DNA from: Candidatus Zixiibacteriota bacterium
Lineage (GTDB): Bacteria > Zixibacteria > MSB-5A5 > GN15 > JAAZOE01
Assembly (NCBI GenBank): GCA_028700875.1
Contig: JAQVRW010000034.1
Coordinates: forward strand, 1-14,541
DNA: 14,541 nucleotides
Reading direction: 5' to 3'
Under the pieces are notes generated by a model, which searched no databases, was not told the origin of the DNA, and saw nothing but the letters and a program-made list of their open reading frames with translations. Shown one piece after another: positions 1 to 5,256 of this stretch. Every line of letters begins with the position of its first letter. The first letter of the stretch is position 1. A program made the translations under genes and the position numbers.

Positions 1-630
1 CTGGGACCAACCATCATCGGGCGAATAACCGATAACATCCAGGTTTTCCGTGTAACCCATATCCTGGATGTCAACGTTCACGTCAGCAACATTTATATAA
101 AAAACATCGTCTCCGGACAGATATTCCGTGTAGATGTCGCACCCGGCGGCCAGATAATCGACCGTCTGTTCGGCCGAAAAATCCCAGCCCGCATATGTCG
201 GAACCGCGTTGTAGTCAAACATGACTGCCCCGGTTCCCTGAGGACGAGGGGTATCAAAAACAAGCTCGTACGATAGATCAGAAAGGTTCCCGTCGACATC
301 CATCGACGACACGGCGTAGTAGTAGGTTTTTCCGTTCGTGACCTGATCGTCCACGAAATATTCCTGTGCGGTTTCGCCGATAAACCAATAACCGGTATCA
401 GGAGCGTAATCCGACCGATACACGATATAGGATTCAAAATCGCCGTCGATATCGTCGATAGGCAGCCAGTACAGCAAGACCTCCCCATCCCCGGTTATGG
501 AATAGACACCCTGCGGAACCGGCGGCGCAGTCTGGTCCTGAGAAACCAGCACATGATCGTGGTCATCCTCGTCACACCCCGTGAGTACGGTGGCGGCCAG
601 TATCAGAAGTCCCAGCATGATCTTTTTCAT
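1..630 (-). CDS. Fibronectin type III lipoprotein, 3' end outside window
   Basis: The frame is open from ATG at 628-630 to the left edge, giving 210 residues with no stop. A GGAGGA ribosome binding site lies at 634-639. Residues 1-18 are a lipoprotein signal (MKK, then a hydrophobic core) and the lipobox LTGC puts the lipidated Cys at 19. The mature end is very acidic, CDEDDHDH. Residues about 34-125 look like one fibronectin type III domain: PPVPQGV, then YWLP, YIVYRS and the late strand KTYYYAVSSMD. Residues 131-210 form a second region (FDYNAV, GWDF, CDIYTEY, YINV, DIQDMGY) that I do not recognise. The protein should sit on the periplasmic or outer face of a membrane. Substrate or partner is unknown. 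It is transcribed divergently from purD. The lipoprotein and FN3 calls are firm; function is not assigned. Confidence 0.85.
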   Translation of the reverse strand, partial: MKKIMLGLLILAATVLTGCDEDDHDHVLVSQDQTAPPVPQGVYSITGDGEVLLYWLPIDDIDGDFESYIVYRSDYAPDTGYWFIGETAQEYFVDDQVTNGKTYYYAVSSMDVDGNLSDLSYELVFDTPRPQGTGAVMFDYNAVPTYAGWDFSAEQTVDYLAAGCDIYTEYLSGDDVFYINVADVNVDIQDMGYTENLDVIGYSPDDGWSQ

Positions 631-677
631 ATGTCCTCCATCTTTGCTGCCTTACCGTAAAGCAACCCGCATGCCGA

Positions 678-695
678 ATGACGGCTGGCCGTCAT
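678..695 (-). repeat. Perfect 7-bp hairpin in the lipoprotein leader
   Basis: ATGACGG at 678-684 pairs perfectly with CCGTCAT at 689-695 around a 4-base CTGG loop. It lies between the candidate -10 box and the ribosome binding site of the lipoprotein gene, so it could be an operator or an RNA stem in the leader. No T run follows, so it is not a terminator. Confidence 0.5.
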
Positions 696-715
696 AACTG
701 ATTACCTACCAGCAT

Positions 716-721
716 ATTATA
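716..721 (-). promoter_or_regulatory. Possible -10 box for the lipoprotein gene
   Basis: The minus strand reads TATAAT here, 86 bases before the lipoprotein ATG. I find no good -35 hexamer at 16-18 bases, so the promoter would need an activator or the match is chance. Transcription starting about 709 would place the hairpin 678-695 in the leader. Confidence 0.35.
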
Positions 722-756
722 GCGCCACCCCGCCTCGGGTGATGCCTCCCAAACCA

Positions 757-781
757 GGGGCCAAAGCACATTTTTGGCCTC
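757..781. repeat. Inverted repeat, 7 bp plus extension
   Basis: GGCCAAA at 759-765 pairs with TTTGGCC at 773-779 around a 7-base loop. A G-T wobble and one more G-C pair extend it to 757/781. A smaller hairpin, CACCC/GGGTG, lies just to the left at 726-741. Role unknown. Confidence 0.45.
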
Positions 782-852
782 CGATCCGAGACAACGCACA
801 ATTTCTTTCTCCAAGACGAAACCCGCGGCAAAGCTGATTCTGCGATTTATGG

Positions 853-892
853 ATGACTATGGTAGGGCGTAATTGCGCCCAAGTACCATCAT
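853..892. repeat. Long imperfect hairpin around an AATT core
   Basis: ATGGTA (859-864) and GGGCG (865-869) pair with CGCCC (876-880) and TACCAT (884-889), with a 3-base bulge AAG between them. ATG (853-855) and CAT (890-892) extend the stem beyond a second 3-base bulge. The paired length of about 14 bp in a noncoding region suggests a dispersed palindromic repeat or a structured leader. A genome-wide copy count would tell. Confidence 0.45.
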
Positions 893-1115
893 GGAAGGAA
901 CGGACCGAATCCCGGGTCCTTGAGAAAAATGCCAGGACTATCTTTTTTCAACTTTGTCGACGCCGCACTATTTGAGGATCGTTCACGGGCTACCGGCTTG
1001 ACCGGTACCCCGGTCTTTCCGATCCGTATCTTAGCTTCTATTCCTTTGGGGAATACTGCATTGCCCGGCAAAAAGGGCTTGCGTACGGTTGGCCGGCCTT
1101 ATATATATTCTTCTT

Positions 1116-1121
1116 TATAAT
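1116..1121 (+). promoter_or_regulatory. Possible -10 box for purD
   Basis: TATAAT sits in an AT-rich stretch (1099-1123) just before purD, but only 12 bases from the ATG. The nearest -35-like hexamer, TTGGCC at 1089-1094, is 21 bases away, which is too far. TATATT at 1104-1109 is an alternative. Weak evidence. Confidence 0.22.
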
Positions 1122-1133
1122 TTGGGGATCGCC

Positions 1134-2399
1134 ATGAAAATTCTTGTCGTCGGATCCGGTGGACGTGAACACGCCCTGGTCTGGAAACTGAAATCCTCAC
1201 CGCTGGTCAAGCGAATTTACGTCGCCCCCGGAAACGCCGGAATCGGCCTTATGGCCGATAACGTCAATCTAAAAGTCGATGACCTTGAGGGGGTGGCCCG
1301 GTTCGAGCAGAAAAAGGAAATCGACCTGACGGTCGTCGGGCCGGAACTTCCGCTGACCCTGGGCATCGTGGATTTGTTCGAGAAACGGGGCCTGAGGATT
1401 TTCGGGCCGTCGAAAAAGGCGGCTGAAATCGAGGGTTCCAAGGCCTTCGCCAAGGAATTCATGCGCAAGTATCATATCCCGACGGCCAGCTTTGTCGTGT
1501 TCGACGACAAGGCTCGGGCGCTGGAATTTGCTCGTGAAGCCGCCTACCCGTTGTTCATAAAGGCTTCCGGCCTGGCCGCGGGAAAAGGGGCCGTGATGGC
1601 TCCAAACGCCGAGGAAGCGGCCGCGGTTATCGAACGAATGATGGGGGAAAAGGTTTTCGGCGAGGCCGGAGCGAAAATTGTCATCGAGGACCGTCTGGCC
1701 GGGCAGGAAGTGACGATCATGGCGTTCACCGACGGCAAGACCATCCTGCCGATGCTTTCCTCTCAGGATCACAAACAGATTTTCGACGGCGATCAGGGGC
1801 CAAACACGGGCGGCATGGGGGCTTATTGCCCGGTGCCGTATGTTTCCGACCAGATGATGCAGACCATCCGGGAACAAATCCTGGAACCGGCCATCTATGG
1901 TTTGGAGAAGGAAGGCCGCCGATACAAAGGGATTCTATACGCCGGTCTCATGATAACACCCGTCGGGCCGAAAGTGATCGAGTTCAACTGCCGTTTCGGC
2001 GACCCCGAGACCCAGGTGGTGTTGCCTCTCCTGAAATCCGACTTGGCCGATATATTCATTGCTATAGTCGATGGAAATCTAAATATCATCGAACCGGTTT
2101 GGAAGGAGGGCGCGGCTGTCTGCGTCGTCATGACCTCCAGGGGATACCCCGACAAATACGAAACCGGGGCCAAGATCACCGGCGTCCGCACCTACCGCGA
2201 GAACCACGCCTACCTGTTCCATGCCGGGACGCGTCACGAAGGAAACACCTGGTACACCGCCGGGGGCCGGGTCCTGGGCGTTACCGCGGTAAATCAGGAC
2301 ATCCGCTCGGCCGTCAAGGCGGTCTATGACACAATGGAAAATATTCATTTTGAAGGCGCGCATTTCCGCCGTGATATTGCCTATCAAGCGATGAAATGA
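1134..2399 (+). CDS. purD: Phosphoribosylamine-glycine ligase (GARS)
   Basis: This is GAR synthetase, which joins glycine to 5-phosphoribosylamine with ATP, the second step of de novo purine synthesis, in the cytoplasm. The 421 residues match the usual single-domain bacterial length. Visible landmarks are the N-terminal fold VVGSGGREHAL (5-15), the ATP-grasp entry EGSKAFAK (100-107), the nucleotide loop KASGLAAGKG (143-152), the substrate segment GDQGPNTGGMGAY, and the metal-binding EFNCRFGDPETQ. The family usually has Ala where this protein has Cys in EFNCRF. I chose ATG 1134 because it begins the conserved MKILVVGSGGREHA and GGGG lies 7-10 bases before it. The in-frame start at 1089 would add 15 residues of non-conserved sequence. 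purE follows after 7 bases, so the two form an operon. Confidence 0.97.
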   Translation: MKILVVGSGGREHALVWKLKSSPLVKRIYVAPGNAGIGLMADNVNLKVDDLEGVARFEQKKEIDLTVVGPELPLTLGIVDLFEKRGLRIFGPSKKAAEIEGSKAFAKEFMRKYHIPTASFVVFDDKARALEFAREAAYPLFIKASGLAAGKGAVMAPNAEEAAAVIERMMGEKVFGEAGAKIVIEDRLAGQEVTIMAFTDGKTILPMLSSQDHKQIFDGDQGPNTGGMGAYCPVPYVSDQMMQTIREQILEPAIYGLEKEGRRYKGILYAGLMITPVGPKVIEFNCRFGDPETQVVLPLLKSDLADIFIAIVDGNLNIIEPVWKEGAAVCVVMTSRGYPDKYETGAKITGVRTYRENHAYLFHAGTRHEGNTWYTAGGRVLGVTAVNQDIRSAVKAVYDTMENIHFEGAHFRRDIAYQAMK

Positions 2400-2406
2400 G
2401 AAGACG

Positions 2407-2856
2407 ATGAAAAAACAGGTTCTTATAATAATTGGGTCCACTTCCGATCAGACGTACGCCGATGAGGCGGCTGCCATGCTGACCAAGCTCGGGATAGGGT
2501 ACGACATCGAAATCAGCTCGGCCCATCGTCACCCCGACCGGACGGCCGCATTGGCCGCCCAGGCGGCCGGTCGCGGCTACCAGGTTATTGTCTGCATGGC
2601 CGGGATGGCGGCTCACCTGCCGGGAGTCGTGGCGGCCCATACGCTTCTGCCGGTCATCGGGGTGCCGCTGCCGGCTTCTCTGGCCGGGATTGATTCCCTG
2701 CTGTCGATGACCCAGATGCCGCCCGGAATCCCCGTGGCGACTGTAGCGGTGGGTGTTCCCGGTGCCCGCAATAGCGCCGTCCTGGCCGCCCGCATCGTGG
2801 GATTGTTCGATTCCGTCATCGCCGAAAACCACCGTAGATACCGTGAATCCCTTTGA
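2407..2856 (+). CDS. purE: N5-CAIR mutase, PurE class I type
   Basis: PurE moves the carboxyl of N5-carboxyaminoimidazole ribonucleotide to carbon 4, a middle step of purine synthesis; class I enzymes form cytoplasmic octamers. The 149 residues show IIGSTSDQ near the N terminus (phosphate loop), SSAHRHPDRT with the catalytic-site His, AAHLPGVVAAHT, and the C-terminal LAGIDSLLSMTQMP plus GIPVATVAVG. The pattern is class I: class II enzymes have SAHKT and AGRSN instead. Two sites differ from the E. coli enzyme as I recall it: SAHRT-PD is SAHRH-PD, and GAGGAAHLPG is CMAGMAAHLPG. The start ATG 2407 lies 7 bases after the purD stop. No purK, which would make the N5-CAIR substrate, is visible in the window. 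The family call is secure; exact substrate use is inferred. Confidence 0.95.
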   Translation: MKKQVLIIIGSTSDQTYADEAAAMLTKLGIGYDIEISSAHRHPDRTAALAAQAAGRGYQVIVCMAGMAAHLPGVVAAHTLLPVIGVPLPASLAGIDSLLSMTQMPPGIPVATVAVGVPGARNSAVLAARIVGLFDSVIAENHRRYRESL

Positions 2857-2861
2857 TTTTT

Positions 2862-2891
2862 TTGAGAGTTCCACGTCTATCACTGTATAAT
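2862..2891 (+). promoter_or_regulatory. Sigma-70-type promoter for the TPR gene
   Basis: TTGAGA (2862-2867) and a perfect TATAAT (2886-2891) are 18 bases apart, immediately after purE. The expected start, near 2898, leaves a leader of about 29 bases with AGGAG at 2916-2920. This makes the TPR gene separately transcribed from purDE, although read-through is possible because no terminator hairpin follows purE. Confidence 0.7.
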
Positions 2892-2926
2892 GGAAGAAGA
2901 TGTACTCATGAAGGACAGGAGATGAA

Positions 2927-3835
2927 ATGAGAAAGGTAAACTGTTCCCTCTGGCGTATAGTCGTTGTATTTGGCCTGCTGGCGGTCATATGCGGAAACGG
3001 GTCTTTGTATGCCCAAGACCCCCAGGATGCCGAGAAAGGCAAGGAGAGTTTCAACCAAGCCATTACGATAATAAAAACCGGAGATACGGCCGGCGCTGTG
3101 GTGGCTTACCAGGGAGCCATCAAGATGGATCCGACGATGAGCGACGCCTACCTCAATCTGGGTTCGATTTATTTCGCTCAAAACAACCTGGAAAAGGCGG
3201 CGGAAAACTTCCAGAAAGTGACCGAACTCACCCCGACCAACGCTGTCGGTTTCCTCAATTACGGAAAGGTCCTGACGGCTCAGAAGAAACTCGACCTGGC
3301 CCTGGCGGCATATCAAAGCGCCCAGCAAATCGATCCGTCCAACCTCGAAATCGAAAAGGAAATCGGAAAGACCAATTTCAAATTGGGCAAAATGGACGAT
3401 TGCATCGCCTCTCTGGAGAAATATGTCAAGGGCGACTCGACCGACGGCTACTCCTATTACCTGATGGGAATGGCCTCCAAAAAGAAGAAAAATGACGCCA
3501 AGGCGATGGAATACTTCAAGACCGCTATCAACCGCAACCCCGACGATTTTGAGTCGGTCTATAATCTTGGAAACATATACCTCGGCAAAGCCGATTGGAG
3601 CAACGCCCGCACGCAGTATGAAAAGGGCATGCAGCTGAAATCGAAGGACTACCGGTGCGCCAACAACCTGGCCCTGGTTATCGAGCAAGGCAACCCCGGC
3701 AAAACCGCTATGGCCATCGAGGCCTGGGAAAAATTCCTGACCGTGGCCAAGAAAAATCCTAAAGCGGCCGAACTGGTGAGTAAAGCCGAAGAACATCTGA
3801 AACAGCTCAAAGAAGCCCAGGCGGCGGGGCAATAA
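2927..3835 (+). CDS. Secreted tetratricopeptide repeat protein
   Basis: The 302-residue product starts with a Sec signal peptide (MRK, hydrophobic 11-22, likely cut after SLYA at 29). From residue 37 it consists almost wholly of TPR units of 34 residues in register: about 37-70, 71-104, 105-138, 139-172, 173-206, 207-240 and a last degenerate unit from 241. The A/G-Y-x-L-G and A-x-x-x-Y/F-x-K-A spacing is clear, as in AYLNLGSIYF and VYNLGNIYL. A charged helix (residues 280-299, KAAEL to EAQ) ends the chain. Such solenoids bind other proteins; this one should act in the periplasm, partner unknown. ATG 2927 has AGGAG 6 bases upstream. An ATG at 2922 in another frame ends after two codons. The gene is convergent with the triple-repeat gene and shares its terminator. 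Confidence 0.93.
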   Translation: MRKVNCSLWRIVVVFGLLAVICGNGSLYAQDPQDAEKGKESFNQAITIIKTGDTAGAVVAYQGAIKMDPTMSDAYLNLGSIYFAQNNLEKAAENFQKVTELTPTNAVGFLNYGKVLTAQKKLDLALAAYQSAQQIDPSNLEIEKEIGKTNFKLGKMDDCIASLEKYVKGDSTDGYSYYLMGMASKKKKNDAKAMEYFKTAINRNPDDFESVYNLGNIYLGKADWSNARTQYEKGMQLKSKDYRCANNLALVIEQGNPGKTAMAIEAWEKFLTVAKKNPKAAELVSKAEEHLKQLKEAQAAGQ

Positions 3836-3856
3836 CCGCCCGACCTAAAGATCAAT

Positions 3857-3885
3857 AAAAAAACCCGCCATCCGGCGGGTTTTTT
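3857..3885. terminator. Bidirectional rho-independent terminator
   Basis: CCCGCC (3864-3869) and GGCGGG (3874-3879) form a perfect 6-bp stem with a 4-base loop, flanked by A7 on the left and T6 on the right. The hairpin is followed by a T run in both directions. It therefore ends both the TPR gene (plus, stop at 3835) and the triple-repeat gene (minus, stop at 3905). Confidence 0.93.
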
Positions 3886-3904
3886 CTGCCGACCACTATT
3901 GTCG

Positions 3905-5152
3905 CTATTTTCTGGTGAAATCCACCCGGGCAAAATCGTCCCATGTCAACTCGGTCGTCTCTCCCCCCTTCTTGCCCTCGGTCCCGGAGGTGATGAAGAC
4001 GCCCTTGTTCTCGTCATTGACGTCGTTGGAGTCCCGCAGGCGGAATTCCCGCCCATCCCAGAGCGTAACGGCCGTCGTTCGACGCGTGTCCTTTTCGATC
4101 TTCTGAATCTTTTCGAACGGGATGTCGAAATCCACTCCCCGATAGCTGCCGTCAAGAAGCTCCCAGGTATATTCTTCATCGTCGTCCCAGCACACATAGC
4201 CGGTGTACTTGTCCCCGTTTTCGTCGGCAGCGGTCCCCTGTATCCTGCGCCCGCCGTCGAAATCGGCATACTTGGGATAAGCCGTCGGCGGCGGTTCCTT
4301 CAGTTCCAGCGATTCGAATTCATCCCAACTGACCGAGACGCGGCCGAGAGCGGGATCGGACACGATAATCCCCCGGTTGCCGCTGTCAATGTCATTCGAA
4401 TCTTCCAGTCGTATGACTTTGCCGTCGCGCAAGGTCAGCTCGGAAGCCTGCGACGACAGCCGTTCTATCTTCACGATCTGAGAAAATTTTATCTTACGGG
4501 TTCGCCCGTGTTCGCTGCCGTCGATGATGTCGGTGGTAAAGAGCTCGTCCATATCCCAGCAGATCCATCCGGTGAAATCGCCGGCCCGGCTGGTCGTCAC
4601 GGTGCCGTACAACCGTTTTCCGAAACCGGAAGTCACGTCACCGCCATCCAAAAACTCGATATGGTCTATATCTTCCCAATCCAGTTCCAGCTCCCCCTCG
4701 GTTTGAGTTTCGATCACAATCTCCCGGATGCCGGAACCGAAATCGGTCGACCCTTGCGAGAAAACCACCCGTTGGCCGCTTTTCAACAGGAATTCGACCT
4801 CATCGTCATTAATCGGGGTGAGTTCCTTGATATGACCGAAACAGATCCCAGCCTGAGAGGTATTGCCCCAATCATGCGAAGTGATGGCGATCCCGAACAG
4901 GCTTATATTGCGACTGCGGTCGCCGTATTTGTGCCGCGACGTCTTTTCGGCATGCTCCGATCGTTCCTTGGATCCATCCAGTACGTCATCCCACGTGGCC
5001 TCGTTCTTGTCCCATCTGATCGGGCCTTCCAGGACATCACCCTCATCAGTATAGATTTTCCCGTATATCCGCCCTTTTTCGGCCGTGGCTAATGCCGCGG
5101 CGAACGCCAACAGCAGAACCAGGATGCCTAATGAAATCGTCCTGCCAGACAT
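3905..5152 (-). CDS. Exported protein with three copies of an unnamed domain
   Basis: I do not recognise this 415-residue protein. Residues 1-24 are a clear signal peptide (MSGRT, a long Leu/Ala core, cut near LATA/E). The rest is three tandem copies of a unit of about 105-140 residues, starting near 28, 180 and 303. Each copy has a first half with [RK]-[IL]-x-G, then TG-x-[IV]-CWD and a DGS (LEGPIRWD / FTGWICWD / YTGYVCWD; VLDGS / IIDGS / LLDGS). The second half has L-x-DG, then LxDSND, and closes with a WD-[ED]-[FI] strand (LDWEDI / VSWDEF / LTWDDF). Copy 1 is longest and most divergent. The alternating pattern suggests small beta domains. Start ATG 5152 has AGGAGG 5 bases upstream (5158-5163); the GTG at 5158 overlaps that site and is rejected. 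The four Cys do not suggest a metal site. Confidence 0.88.
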   Translation of the reverse strand: MSGRTISLGILVLLLAFAAALATAEKGRIYGKIYTDEGDVLEGPIRWDKNEATWDDVLDGSKERSEHAEKTSRHKYGDRSRNISLFGIAITSHDWGNTSQAGICFGHIKELTPINDDEVEFLLKSGQRVVFSQGSTDFGSGIREIVIETQTEGELELDWEDIDHIEFLDGGDVTSGFGKRLYGTVTTSRAGDFTGWICWDMDELFTTDIIDGSEHGRTRKIKFSQIVKIERLSSQASELTLRDGKVIRLEDSNDIDSGNRGIIVSDPALGRVSVSWDEFESLELKEPPPTAYPKYADFDGGRRIQGTAADENGDKYTGYVCWDDDEEYTWELLDGSYRGVDFDIPFEKIQKIEKDTRRTTAVTLWDGREFRLRDSNDVNDENKGVFITSGTEGKKGGETTELTWDDFARVDFTRK

Positions 5153-5206
5153 CAGCACCTCCTGTTAACTATATCTCTTCCACTTTATTTGACGGCGGTT
5201 CTTCCG

Positions 5207-5227
5207 AAAAGGTTGCCCGCAAAACCT
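5207..5227 (-). terminator. Weak terminator after the propeller gene
   Basis: On the minus strand AGGTT and AACCT (5 bp, 8-base loop) are followed by TTTT. It lies 30 bases after the stop of the large gene and before the ribosome binding site of the triple-repeat gene. The stem is short, so read-through into the 415-residue gene is plausible. Confidence 0.3.
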
Positions 5228-5256
5228 AGCGATTTGAAAACCGGGATGCAATAGCC

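Larger units (their letters stand above)
631..1133. other. Divergent intergenic region rich in inverted repeats
   Basis: I see no convincing gene in these 500 bases between the start of the lipoprotein gene (minus) and purD (plus). Short frames here lack ribosome binding sites and recognisable protein sequence. The region must hold both divergent promoters. It also contains five perfect or near-perfect inverted repeats, at 678-695, 726-741, 757-781, 853-892 and 991-1007. None is followed by a T run of the kind expected of a terminator on either strand. I do not recognise a known riboswitch before purD. Confidence 0.6.

Noticed and set aside
740..780. Sigma-54-like TGG...TTGGG motif upstream of the lipoprotein
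   Set aside because: The -12 element lacks the required GC, so the match is probably chance.
889..1120. Short frames of 60 and 66 codons on both strands before purD
   Set aside because: They overlap each other, the minus one needs a TTG start, neither has a ribosome binding site, and neither sequence is recognisable.
631..1133. Purine-type riboswitch before purD
   Set aside because: I could not find the conserved three-way-junction core sequences, and the hairpins present do not form a terminator or hide the ribosome binding site in an obvious way.
1269..1877. A 202-codon minus-strand frame inside purD
   Set aside because: purD is unambiguous on the other strand; the shadow frame has no motif and no promoter.
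2407..2856. Class II (CO2-using) PurE
   Set aside because: The SAHR and AAHLPG motifs and the LPVIGVP segment are class I; class II enzymes carry SAHKT and AGRSN.
3899..5092. A 397-codon plus-strand frame opposite the triple-repeat gene
   Set aside because: It has no recognisable domain or good ribosome binding site. The minus-strand frame has a signal peptide, AGGAGG and repeats, and the shared terminator sits at its end. The plus frame is a codon-bias shadow.
5156..5158. GTG start for the triple-repeat gene
   Set aside because: It overlaps the AGGAGG site; ATG at 5152 has ideal spacing and begins the signal peptide.
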